Assembly: GCF_037392515.1 (NCBI RefSeq)
Contig: NC_090290.1
Location: 1,224,478-1,288,477, forward strand
Reading direction: 5' to 3'
DNA from: Haliotis asinina
Lineage: Eukaryota; Mollusca; Gastropoda; Lepetellida; Haliotidae
DNA: 64,000 nt
In this document: piece after piece, positions 1 through 10,728 of the stretch
Layout: each line of letters starts with the position of its first letter
How positions within the stretch are numbered: position 1 is the stretch's first letter
Notes under the pieces: generated by a model
Database searches by the model: none
The model's input: only the letters and a program-made list of their open reading frames with translations
Told to the model about the DNA's origin: nothing
Translations under genes and position numbers: made by a program

Positions 1-790
1 TGGGTAACATTTCATTTTGACTCCACGAGTCTTGTGCTTTATTCCCTGACCAGACCGGACATTGTTTATTCCGTTTCGTGCTTGGTGAAATTTTGTACAA
101 TAAAAAACATTTCTATCATATATGTCATGGTGTCGTCTTTGTGAGCCACAACATCAGGTGATAAAATTTCTTTTGTAGTTTACAAATGATTGTGGTTAGC
201 GCTTTAGAACTACATTACGTGACATTTAACTTATCAGCAGTGGTAATAGTGTTCTGACAAAAATAGCCAGAGATTCCAAAGATGGCAGTTTTAATTTCGC
301 TGTTCGACAGTCTAGCAACTGATAAGCAGCAAACTCGTCAGAAATGAGAAAAATCTGACAGATATCACGAGAAATCATAACATTAAAAACAAGTCTATAT
401 TTGAATGAAATAATTATTTGGTAGTAATTTCAGATTTCGTTAGTGTCAGTTCAAAGTGGAAAGTAAGTTCAGCAACGCTCAGAACATCAGTATGTCCCTC
501 AGGGTTTGCGATTGTGCACTCTCTATTTATCTCTGAATGTAATTGTGCTCTAAACCCGCCTTAAACTGCAGGAATGACAGTCGGTCTCCATCCTTCTGTG
601 CAGAATTGTTGAACTATGTGTAATAAATCAATTAACAATCCATTTTATTTGTGAACAAACACCCACTTTCCCCACTGACGCCAGGGAAAGGTTAAGTTCC
701 ATGATAATAGCCTCCTGTTGAACATGGTGCCATTATACTGTGCAAACATTGGGCGACATTAAAGCATTGCGTTAGACGATAAGTATGGGG
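1..790. other. Non-coding left edge
   Basis: No open frame of 60 codons or more and no repeat that I recognise. The first ~150 bases could be the 3' end of a transcript that begins off the left edge, judged only from a polyadenylation-like hexamer (separate entry). Confidence 0.4.
99..104 (+). promoter_or_regulatory. Candidate polyadenylation signal AATAAA
   Basis: A canonical AATAAA is followed about 25-45 bases later by a GT-rich stretch (around 127-150), the layout of an animal cleavage and polyadenylation site. No coding sequence is visible to the left inside the window, so this would belong to a gene beyond the edge. Such hexamers also occur by chance in AT-rich DNA. Confidence 0.25.
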
Positions 791-895
791 GAGTGAGTGA
801 GTTTAGTTTTACGCCGCACTCAGCAAACTTCCAGCTATATGGTGGCGGTCGTAAAGTCGGGACCAGACAATCCAGTGATCAATAACACGAGCAAT
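791..895 (-). repeat. Family A SINE-like retroposon, partial
   Basis: Starts with the reversed shared tail (GAGTGAGTGAGTTTAGTTTTACGCCGCACTC) broken as GAGTGAGTGAGTTTAG then TTTTACGCCGCACTC, followed by the family A body (ATGGTGGCGG, GACCAGACAATCCAGTGATC). Orientation is assigned from the tail, which carries A-rich 3' ends in other copies. The head half of the family A consensus is missing. Confidence 0.75.
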
Positions 896-3493
896 AATTA
901 TGAATAATCCTACAGAAACCTACCACGGCAGCATGTAGCACACACACACATACGCAGCTTTAACTATAGAAAGTTTCAAATTTGAAAGGTTGTTGAGTTA
1001 GTTTGCATTAAAGCCATTGGTGGCCACACCCATTCCTTGGATTTCACTATTTCCCTACTATGGTCAGGTGTGATGAGATGAACATTCATTCATTCATTGA
1101 TGTATTGATTCACTGGTTCTAAAATTTCAGAACCCTGATTCTTGTATCCCACTTTCGCACTTACTATTGTAATTAACTTGCTTTGCTTGTAAGGGTGTCA
1201 ACATCGGCCTTTATTTTGCACACATATTTATCTTGTATATGTCGTTTAATTTGTGTTCAGTTATTGTTTGCAACAGAGCTGCGCATTACGCGTTGGTTTT
1301 CGTTCCTTGTCGGTGGATTGTGATGAGTGAGTAAGAAACAAATGCGAACAAAAGTACTCTTCAAAACGTTGCAGAGCTAGCAACACCTCAAGACTGTCTT
1401 TTAACGAGGAATATTTACTCTGATTTTGTTAAACTTTCAAGAAAAAATAGCACACAAGATAATCAAAGCCTAGCGCATCTTTCTGCCTCTCAATGCTACT
1501 TACACGTGCAACTAGATTGAAATGGGTTTTTTTCAAAATCTGGAGCTGATGAGAATGACCTATTTCTGTAACGCGTTGATATCTAAGATGAAAGTACCGG
1601 CATTATTTCGTAAACCCAGCAAACAACATGGAAAACTTATATTTCAACTGGTCAAAATATATCGCGCTGATTTGAATAATTGCAGTTTGCCACTTTTTAA
1701 TTTTTAAAAGGCATCAATGTGGTAATCTGGACACAAAGTCAATGCAGCGCGTACACGTGTGTGTGTTGTAAGGTGGTTGTGCGTACACGTGTGTGTGTTG
1801 TAAGGTAATCGTAATGCCCAACATTCTACTGTTCTAGTGTAATAGGTTCAGGTTGTTGTTTTTTCTTATTTCCTCGTGACCATTCGTCTACTGTTTGTAA
1901 CACGACACACGTTGTCCATGTCACTCCATCTGAATGAAGACTGGCACCCATGATGCGTGATTGGACAAGCTCTACAGCTGAGTGACGCGGCCGAACGGAC
2001 AATAGTCGGTAATGGAGGCTTGTGTATCTCTCATGATTATACAATGTGTATTGGTCGAGAATTCTCAACCAAACCTCCAAGCCCTAAAACATAAATGTAT
2101 TTGAGAGGGAATATTTCTTAAGTCATATTTAAGAAGAAAAACGACAGAACATTCCGATCGTTCAGAGACCGAGAATGGTTATAAAATGTTGAGATAATCA
2201 TTATAATGTTGAGTGTTATGTAAACATGAATCTGTAAACACATACCATTAACAATCCAATCTTGCCATGTTTGGAAGACTTCAGAGGAGAGTTACCCATG
2301 CACGAACATGAATCTAGTGTAATTTGGCAGCAATCGCTACCTTATCAATATTCTGATAACCACCAATGAGTTAGGCCGTTAAAAACAACACAATAACAAG
2401 TTTTGTAATGAATTAAAGGTTTTTGAACTATTTCCATGGAAATGGGGTAATAAATTTCTAATAAATCGCTCTGACGTTTGTGAAAATTAATGTTCTGTAA
2501 CTTCCATGCTTGCTGTGAAAATCGATGGTAATGAAGAGGCGGTTTTTATGTCAGCTCGTTGGTAGGTGCTCGTCAAATTACCAGGTTCATAACATTGTGT
2601 TTTTCCTGCGGAATCTTGGTTTGCAAATTTTGTCTTTCATTCATGATTGTATGTCTTCAAGGGTGTTTGCTCAAAGTGTCAAGAGATCTATCTTTAGTAA
2701 CATCTCGTCATACCGATATGATGACCGCAGTCAATGTTCCGGTGGAGTTTCCATTTCACAGCATGCGAGATCGTGTATCTACAAGATGGCAGGTTATTGC
2801 CCGTGTGGCTCAAAAATGATGAATTGCAATCTTACTCGAAAACTAATATTCAGTGAAACGCTGATCATAATCGAAACATTATAAAAACTCTGAGACTTTT
2901 GCATGGTTTATGTCCTTACATAAAATAACCCCAACTGTTTAACAATCTATCATTAAAATTTTGACACAGTATACTATTTGCTACGAGGGACGAATGCCAA
3001 GAGAGGGACAGCCAAGTGTACGAGAGGCACGTGCACAAGTGTCCACAAAGTTATTGATTCATTAACCTGTGCTGCGCAGTCTCCATGCTTTCTCGCACAC
3101 ATGGCTTTCCCTTTATCGTTATTATATGTTTATTAGGTTTGAGTGAGATTGCAATTCATCCGTCCGCTTTTGAGACTATATGGAAACCTAGAATAAGTGG
3201 CATGGTCGCTTTTTGAAAGCGTTAAATGTTGCGTTGAGTTACTTGAGGTATTGTTTTATATTGTTTCATATTTTATATTCAGGCAACAATTCTATACTTT
3301 TTTGCATGCTGAGGGCGACAATTTGATAACAGGACAATATCCCATCTACAAAAGTTCTGGGCTATATGACAGAAACACACGACCTCGACCTCAAAATGAC
3401 CTTATTTATTGGAATGTCATCGCTAGATTCTGCAGACGACACAAGAAAAACAAATCTGAAGTTACCTCTCCTCCATCGATTTGCACTCGCAAC
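896..3493. other. No recognisable gene
   Basis: Short open frames occur at 1522-1707, 1826-2080 (-), 2525-2884 and 3197-3523, but most start at non-ATG codons and none shows a family motif. The (-) frame at 1826-2080 is preceded by TTTATGTTTTAG, a plausible splice acceptor, so it could be an exon, but I recognise nothing in its translation. A 32-bp tandem duplication lies at 1749-1812. Confidence 0.45.
1749..1812. repeat. 32-bp direct tandem duplication
   Basis: GCGTACACGTGTGTGTGTTG begins at 1749 and again at 1781, giving two near-identical 32-bp units that differ only at the end. It contains a short GT run. Confidence 0.8.
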
Positions 3494-3665
3494 ACATCGG
3501 TAATTTCCGTGCATCATGCGTGATTCAAGGTTATTCGAGATAAAGAAGTACTACCACTAAGTTCTGAATGAGTTGCCATGGGCAACGGGGTACCGGTACA
3601 TTGAAAATAATGGAAGATCGCTTTTCCAATCAGAAAACGACATTTATGTGTGAGGTAAGATATAC
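3494..3665. repeat. Interspersed repeat, copy 1 (partner at 39146)
   Basis: Shares an ordered set of blocks with 39146-39350: ATCGGTAATTTCCGT, ATTCAA(G/T)GTTATTCGAGATA, CTACCAC, then CCAATCAGRAARCGACA and GTGWGAGGTAAGATA. The two copies differ by many substitutions and some indels, so this is an old dispersed family. No coding capacity is seen, and its class is unknown to me. Confidence 0.7.
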
Positions 3666-3668
3666 AGG

Positions 3669-3810
3669 ATATTATACGAGTGCCCATGTCATACTATGTT
3701 CACGACACGAGTATCTAAATGTTGGTATTTCCCTAGCGACAGCGACTGATATACCGACATTTAGGCACTGGTGTCGTAAACATAGTATGTTATGGACACG
3801 AATATAATAT
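3669..3810. repeat. 60-bp-arm inverted repeat (hairpin or small MITE)
   Basis: Arms 3669-3728 and 3751-3810 pair at 49 of 60 positions by my count, around a 22-base loop. The arms end in ATATTATA / TATAATAT. It directly follows the repeat at 3494-3665. The size fits a palindromic miniature transposon; a long RNA hairpin is the alternative. There is no open frame. Confidence 0.8.
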
Positions 3811-4950
3811 GCTGTTTATTCCCGAAGTCGTTAAATTGAGGAAAATAAACCCAAATCTACTGTCAAAGTAGGCTTGGCTCCAAGCCGCATGTAGAACACA
3901 ACGTCACAGAAGAACCATGGCGTCATGGAATTGTTCATGACGTCATGTTACCATGACAAAGTGATATTTCGCCCCTAAGGCATCGTATGAAAAATATGAA
4001 CCCCCATACGTTCTCCCTCGTAGGTTATAAAAACTTAAATGTCATAAAAGCATTATTCTTACTTGTGTTGTTTAACACCGGTCTCAGTAAGATTTCAGAA
4101 ACATGGTAGATCGAGGATACTAAATGTAAACGGGCTAGTCCCACGGACGACAGAACGGCTAACCTTGACAGAGTTCTTTATTGCGTGTAGCCAGAAGAGG
4201 TAAATAAATCCCATATGAGGGGGAGATCAATTCTGTAACATTCAATACAGCATAATGTTTACACATTACATAAACATGAAATTAGTTCAATTAACCATTT
4301 AAGGAAATAAAAGCACACGGGGCCAGTGATATAGATATATCGATTAAAATGCACATAATTACAACCTATGGGCTGAATTGATTGGCGGATGCTTTCCTCT
4401 GACGCCTTCTCAGTACATCTAAACACAACAGCACCACTATATATGCTGTGCATAACTGTATTACAAAAATACATCTCAAATACAATATAAACTGGTTTAC
4501 ACAAATACAGCATCTTACTGGAAAGTCTTTTATCTCAAACATTCCACAGCCTTTAAAACACCATTAACCAAATGAAATATTTTTGTTATGTTTATCCTTA
4601 ATAACATACTTTACAGTACATAAGACTAACCTTACATTTCCTCAAGGACCAAATCATGTGTCTTCTGATGTGAGTTGTTAGCCAGAATGACAATGCTGAA
4701 CCTCTTGCCTTGCATGAAAACGCATGGGCATAACCTTACAGCCAGTGAGGAGTTCTTCATCAACTTTAAGCCAATCAGTGCAGTCTATATAAGGTATGAA
4801 CTGTGACCTACCCTTACACGAGGCTCCCCATAGGTGCTCCTGAGGTTCCTAACTCATTATGGAATTAATATTTTGCAACTTATAATTAAAACAAAACACT
4901 CAAAACAATGCCAACATAAATACGGTATTTTTCACCTGTTACATAAATAA
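3811..4950. other. No recognisable gene
   Basis: Holds one (-) frame of 84 codons at 4259-4513 rich in aromatic residues and Cys, with no family I know. I see no repeats in this interval. Confidence 0.4.
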
Positions 4951-6329
4951 CCTTCCGTGTTATACCATTTTTATGAAACGAGTTCATGATTTGATATCAA
5001 ACGAACGAAAGCGAGTAAATCTTTCGCGAGTTTAATAAAAATGATATTTCACTTTGTATTCTGTTTATTACTCTTAAACATAAATTGATAGATATTGCAG
5101 TGACATTGCCTACAGTGTGATGACTGTCAGCTCTCAACTTTTGTGACAGTGTTATTAGCATTGTGACGTCATAAATGTAAACTAGTATCACGTCATACGT
5201 GTAGCCTTATTGCACTAGTGTAATGCTGACAAAAATATCACACTGCAGTATCTTCCACGGGCGAGTAATAAATAAACGAGATTGAACCAGGCAATCCCGT
5301 GATCAACATCAGCATCGATCTGCGAGATAGCAAACAGCGACGTGACAACCAGGTCAGCAGGTTGACCAGCGGATTCCCGATAGTCGCCTCTTAAGACAAG
5401 CATGCGTCGCTGAAGACCAGTTCGAACTCGTATCTTCACAGGTACATATTAATAACCTATCGATGAAACACACTGGATGGCTGCTGTGTGAACCATACTC
5501 GGAATTTAGTTTCATGTCACAATCTGAGCTGTCTATCATGGGCCATTCTATTGTTCTATGTCGTCGCGAGTTCGACCTAGGAATGTCCAAATTTGCTGTG
5601 GAACAAGGAAGAAACACAGGTATGGCCAGACGTCGTTGCTTTCCGTAATTCACCGTAAGCTTCGGTTATAACCGTAGTTCGTTATAAGCGTTGCTCGTTA
5701 TACGATTTTCAACTATAATGTGCATCAGGTGGTCGGGACAGAAAGGACAGCTCGACACATCCGTCAGTTCGCTATAAGCGTAGTTTACTTTATATTTACT
5801 GCAGAATACATTATATCAGCACATAAATGACATATTTTCCCCAGTGAAATCACTATTTCATCGCATGATAATCTATTCCAGGTACATGTATACCCGCCTC
5901 ATGTTATACTTTAGCTGTAAATGGAACTCAGTGATTTTTAATATGAAAATAAATTCAGTAACTACGTCTTACAACGAACTGATGTTTATTATTCGCCCGC
6001 GGAAGATACTGCAATGTAATATTTTTAGCGCAATATTACACTTGTGTCATGCCGCTAGACGTATGGTGTCATAACGCTTCACAGTTATGACGTCACATTG
6101 CTAATGGCGCTGTCGAAATGGTAGTAGACTCGCGGACTCGCGGACAGCTGAGAGTCATCACACTGTAGGCTATTTCGACGTAGTCTCTGTCAAAACATGT
6201 TGGAGAGTAATAAACAGAATACCAAACTTGCATTTTATTAAACTCGTGAAAGACTTAGTATCAAACTCGTTTTTGCTCGTTTGACACCAAATCATTAACT
6301 CGTTTAATGCAATGGTGTTACACGGAAGA
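4951..6329. mobile_element. Non-autonomous element with long inverted terminal repeats
   Basis: The left arm (about 4951-5213) and right arm (about 6032-6329) are reverse complements with substitutions and small indels. Shared blocks include ACACGGAAG at both outer ends, GAGTAATAAACAGAATAC, ATTAAACTCG(C/T)GAAAGA, GTCATCACACTGTAGGC and ATGACGTCAC. The arms are 260-300 bp and the unit is about 1.38 kb. The interior (5214-6031) carries a family A SINE fragment and short frames but no transposase, so it would need a partner enzyme. I could not identify a target-site duplication. Confidence 0.75.
5270..5443 (-). repeat. Family A SINE fragment inside the long-TIR element
   Basis: Shows the family A blocks CAGGCAATCCCGTGATCAAC, AGCATCGATCTGCG, ACCAGGTCAGC, GTCGCCTCTTAAGACAAGCAT and the TTCACAGG end. 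The tail half is missing. It probably inserted into the surrounding element after the element's arms formed. Confidence 0.7.
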
Positions 6330-7061
6330 CCGTTTAGCATCCTCTATATAACAAACATTCTTTAGTACCGTATTCCAATGTTTAGACGATATATGTCCCT
6401 TGACCGTAAGCGTCAGAATGGGTCTTCAGCAATCCCATGCATAGAGGCAGCTAGCGGGATTTCGGGGCCTGGCTCCCGGACAAAGTTGGTGTATGTTATC
6501 GCATCTCTACATCGACTGCAATGAAGCCATTGACGCTTTTGCCAGGCCCAGAGTCGCAAATTAACAGATTGCTCCCATAATACATGGAATATTGTTCATT
6601 TTAACTGATTAACATAAGAGCTATGATAAAAACAGCGCACGCACCGTACAAACTCACAGTTTGTCGGTTTCCAATAAAATCATGCACGTGTCAATTGCAA
6701 TATCGTTAATTTGAATATATATATGCCCCTGATTGGGTTTCGTAACAAAACTGACAAGACTATCGGACACAGTTTGCTGGAGAGTCAGGTTATTGTAGGT
6801 GTCTCCCACTCGTTTTAGCCACACCGACACTGCCCGCCTCATACATGAACACATGACAACTCACTGGAGCTGTAGTTTCATACATCGGATATCCTCGCTC
6901 AATAGGAAACGTGCTGCCTGACGCTCGGCGACTGGAATGCAGGTTTATCGCTGCCGCCTTGTCGTGCCGACTTAGTAAGTATGTTGTGTATTTACTATGG
7001 CGTGTAGCAATAGAAAACAAACGTATATAAACAGTTGTATCAGTAACTTGCTATATGGCTG
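6330..7061. other. No recognisable gene
   Basis: Two overlapping (-) frames (6654-6854, 6790-7020) have no recognisable domain. Confidence 0.4.
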
Positions 7062-7212
7062 ATTGATTGTTGTTAAACGCCGCACTCTACAATATTCCAG
7101 ATATATGGCAGTGGTCTGTAAATAATCGAGTCTGGACCAGTTAATCCAGTGATCAACAGCATTAGCATCGAATACGCGTGCCTGACCACCCAATCCCGCT
7201 AGTCGCCGAAGA
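7062..7212 (-). repeat. Family A SINE, partial
   Basis: The reversed tail (TTGTTAAACGCCGCACTC) is followed by CAATATTCCAGATATATGGC, AATAATCGAGTCTGGACCAG and CCACCCAATCCCGCTAGTCG. The central CATGTGTCAACCAAGTCAGC block has been lost, so the copy is internally shortened. Confidence 0.8.
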
Positions 7213-7431
7213 TCTCCACGAAGTTCTCCACGTTTAACTTGTTACACCCCGATCTTTTAATCATGTCTCATGTGTTTACTGACCGACGTAGTCCCCAAAA
7301 TACAACCGAGGATCTGTATCAAATGCAGTGTAGTCGATAACAGTTTCCTGCTTGTATCGTATTTATCTATCACCGAACATGAGTGTTTGTTGTAATTGGC
7401 CCGACGGTTTGGTCAACACATGTCTCTTGAA

Positions 7432-7618
7432 GATTCCGTCTTCAGCAGCTCAAATTGTCCTTTAGAAGACTTATGAAATAATTGGTCTTCAGCAGCTCAT
7501 ATTGCCCTTTGGAAGATCAGTGCCTTAACTGGTCTTCAACAACCCACATTGTCACTTTGAAGATCAGTGTCTTAATTAGTATTAAGCAACCTATGTTATC
7601 ATTGTGAAGATCTACAAC
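7432..7618. repeat. Degenerate 47-bp tandem repeat, about 4 copies
   Basis: GTCTTCAGCAGCTCA begins at 7438 and 7485, with a decayed match at 7532 and a weaker one near 7580. Each unit contains a CATATTGCCCTTTGGAAGA-like segment. Copies diverge from left to right. Confidence 0.75.
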
Positions 7619-7920
7619 GTATGCTATGTTGCCAAAATATAATGTTTTACTCCAGATATAATTTCTCCATAATTGTGTATCAGCTTAAATGCTCTTTTAG
7701 AATGGCCGGTGAATGTCTAGCCCGGACCAAGCCCCAAGAACATTAGCGTGACGTCATGCTTGGAAACAGACAAATCAAAGTAGTGTAAATTACGGTAAAG
7801 ACAAACTCACAGTGACGTTATCGCCGTTGTAGCATGACGTCTGTAATAGAGTGGCCTCATGCTTCAAAACAAATATTTGCATCATGTCTTTTAGCGGCAC
7901 TGAGGACTTGTTATTGATGA

Positions 7921-8059
7921 CCAAGATCTTTCTATGGACATATCTTGTTTAAAACTCGGCATAGGGTCGATGTCAGTTTACCTGATGAAGTGTTGTAGAA
8001 TGACCCCGAAACGTTGTGTACAAGAGATTAAAGAAGTTTTGTCCATAAAATGATCTTGG
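7921..8059. repeat. Small inverted-repeat unit with a hammerhead-like core
   Basis: CCAAGATCTTTCTATGGAC at 7921 and GTCCATAAAATGATCTTGG ending at 8059 are near reverse complements flanking about 100 bases. Inside are CTGATGA (7982-7988) and GAAA (8008-8011) followed by CGTTGTGTA, the order of the hammerhead ribozyme core. The stem II I can draw between them is poor, so an active ribozyme is not supported. Retroelement termini of the Penelope type are known to carry hammerheads; this could be a decayed terminus. Confidence 0.4.
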
Positions 8060-8432
8060 AAATCTTTGTATCGCCATTTTTCACATGCAGTCCCCGTCAG
8101 TTTTTCGAAATCAAGGATCGAAACGATTTCTACTGGTTGAACAAAAGCTACACCTATAATTCTGAGACAGTTTCCTTTGTTAACTGGACGTTTAGAAGGT
8201 CACAGATAGCACAGATGTAGCCACTAGTAAAAGGTATAAATGAGGTAATCACCGTTGAAGGTCGTGAATGAGATGGAGGGCAGGATGGGAACGTGGGCGA
8301 TCTGGAGACAAGATATTTTTCCGACACATCAAAACATGTGTGGCTCTTTTTCACATGCAACTTACTCATATCCCTCACATGCAATTGCTGGAATATTGCA
8401 GAAAGCAACGTTACTTTCTTCTCCAATGACCA

Positions 8433-8612
8433 GGGTACGTAGTGGTGTAGACTAATGGTTAAAGGATTCGCTCGTCGCGACTACAACTCGAGTTTGATTC
8501 CCCACATATGTACGATGTGTGAAGTTCATTTCTGGTGTCCCCAGCTGGAATACTGTTTGAATATTTATGGAAGTGATGTAAAACTATATTCACTCACTCA
8601 CTCTTGCTGACT
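8433..8612 (+). repeat. tRNA-derived SINE (family B), decayed
   Basis: The tRNA-like head is GTGTAGACTAATGGTTAAAG (A-box region), followed by a B-box relative GAGTTTGATTCC. The body is ATGTGTGAAGTTCATTTCTGGTGTCC and the tail is GTAAAACTATATTCACTCAC in pieces. The order matches the better preserved copy at 35069-35224. Confidence 0.75.
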
Positions 8613-10433
8613 CAGCAACTTTTACAAGCTAAAGAGAGAGCCAGCTCACTGAAACATACGCACGTGGGTAGTGCAGCCTGCGACTTTAGTGGGACATGAA
8701 ATGTCCCATGTTGTTATTTACACTTGACCTTTGTATGGAAACATGGCCGGGTGTGTGAAACAAGCATGGTCTATAAACATTTGCCCCTGGGAACTGACAC
8801 AGTTATTAACGACTTAGGTGGCTCAATGGTGTGAGTACATTGCTAGGACAGGGTTACCTCCCTTGTGTGGAATTTAAAGCCGCTTTGAACAATAATGAGG
8901 CATCTTGAGAGATCCAAGTGTGTCGTAAAGCAACACTTACTGTATTTACCTTCCCCGTTAGCCGTTCCCTTATTTCTGTCCATGAGTATATGTTGCAACT
9001 GAGTCATGAGCTAACACATTGGCTGGTGGAGCATGTCAAACATGATGGGGACAGTGTCCAATATCCCACCGTTAATGCTGTTTTCGAGCTGAACAACAAA
9101 GTAGGAATTCGATATCCTCTCATGAAGTGGTGTCGAGGATCTGCTGTAATCGTGCGTTGATTAGTTTCCTTTATACACAGACTCACGTTGCATATACTTC
9201 CGGTGTTGGACGCCATTATAATAACCCGCCTAGTAGAGAGATGCGCTGTGTTCGTCATGTCTCAGGGGACAGAGGTGTTGTGGTTTGTCATTTGGCTGAT
9301 TGTGACGTAAACAAGGGAGATAATGCATTGCACTCGAGACCATTAACAATACACAATGTTGCGCCATGGTATAACAGAGAATTGCACAGGCAGCTGACCC
9401 AGGGCGTTCAATAAATGATCAAATCAACACATTTAACTCATATGTTTTGGACTATTTGTTGCTCAGTGTCGTCATAGTCCATTCTAGTCAGTGTATGTGG
9501 GGAGATGTTGGGATGTCACAATAGGAGGATGGGTCACGTGAACTTTCATCCCCAAATCAACGTGGACTGTTCGAAATCCTCAGCATGTACATCGAGCGTG
9601 TGTACATCGAAAGCGATTCAAATCGTCTATTTCATAGACCCTGCTGACATTTTGGCACTGTCACCAAAACGACAAAGGATTATGTGTGTGGGATATGGTT
9701 TTCTGTTATAATCGACATTTCGGAATTGAGGTGAGACTGGAATGAAGCAGAATGTTTAGAAAGTTGACGGCTGATTGCCTAAAGAACACACTTTAATCAT
9801 TCTGATTGGTCGCATCGTTTGGGAAGGAACTCGTCGGTTGAGGTTCGCTCTGGCCTGCATGCCTACCTGCGTGCGTCTCTCATTTTTTGCGCTGTTGAAT
9901 TTATCATTTTCTGGTTAAATCCTTTAATATGGAAATGATAGCCAAGGACCAGCATTATCTATCAAGGTTTACTTTGGCTAGGAATGTATGTGTATGTGTA
10001 ATTAAGAATGCCCAATGTTGTAGGTAATGTATAGGCCTAAATGATGCAACCCTTAGTTAACGTCTGACCTCCTTGAGATAAACGTGATGACCTCGACACT
10101 GAGATAGATTAAAGCGAATCACTTTATATTGATGATGTGATGGCACCTCACCAACAGTTTGTATTTACCTTTCCCGAATATTCGTTAACAAGGCGCATCA
10201 AGCGTGTGACTGGAGGCGAGTCAGTTGAGTGTACACTTCCGGGACGTTAGAGAAAATGGGCAGAACACTTTTTTATTTCTTTGCTTCAAACTATACGTTT
10301 ACTCAGGAATAAGGAGTCATTGTTTAGCAGGAGAAAAAGTAATGCCTTTATAGGATTTTAGAAGTGTCAGTGTTATTTGTGACTTTTTGTTTGTTATTTT
10401 TATGCCGAAACCTGGGTATCTTTGTGGATCACT
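8613..10433. other. No recognisable gene upstream of the first receptor
   Basis: Frames at 8918-9160, 9127-9414 and 9505-9711 have no family signature. Any upstream non-coding exon and promoter of the receptor at 10729 could lie here or further left, but I cannot place them. Confidence 0.4.
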
Positions 10434-10624
10434 TATATCGCGGGGGTTCCTCCTCGTCTGTTAAAGACGGCTAACAGGATCGGGTGGCCAGGCTTGCTGA
10501 TTAGGCTGACAAATGTCATAGTATCCCATTTGCGTAGATAATGATGCTGGTCACTAGATTGTCTGGTCCAGACCGCCAGTTCGAATTTTGCCCAGTGCGG
10601 CGTTAAACAACAAACAAACAATCA
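10434..10624 (+). repeat. Family A SINE with A-rich tail, next to the receptor gene
   Basis: Blocks in order: GACGGCTAACAGGATCGGGTGGCCAGGCTTGC broken as GGCTAACAGGATCGGGTGG then CCAGGCTTGC; TAGTATCCCATTTGCGTAGA; TTGTCTGGTCCAGACCGCCA; and the tail GTGCGGCGTTAAACAACAAA with ACAAACAATC. It ends about 50 bases before the splice acceptor of the receptor exon. Because it is open in that frame, it makes the receptor frame look 47 codons too long. Confidence 0.85.
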
Positions 10625-10675
10625 ATCAGAATGAATATCAGCGACTTCTTTCTGTACTGTTTCTCGGGGTAACTG

Positions 10676-10693
10676 TTATTTTTCTTCTTTCAG
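10676..10693 (+). other. Candidate 3' splice site of receptor exon
   Basis: TTATTTTTCTTCTTTCAG: an uninterrupted pyrimidine tract ending in CAG, 35 bases before the receptor ATG. It implies an upstream non-coding exon. The second receptor has a matching site at nearly the same distance. Confidence 0.7.
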
Positions 10694-10728
10694 GTTTCCA
10701 ATATAAGGACCTGACTGATACAACAACC

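Noticed and set aside
10588..10728. N-terminal 47-codon extension of the first receptor
   Set aside because: It starts at TTG, lies in a SINE tail and crosses a strong splice acceptor; the ATG at 10729 has a far better context.
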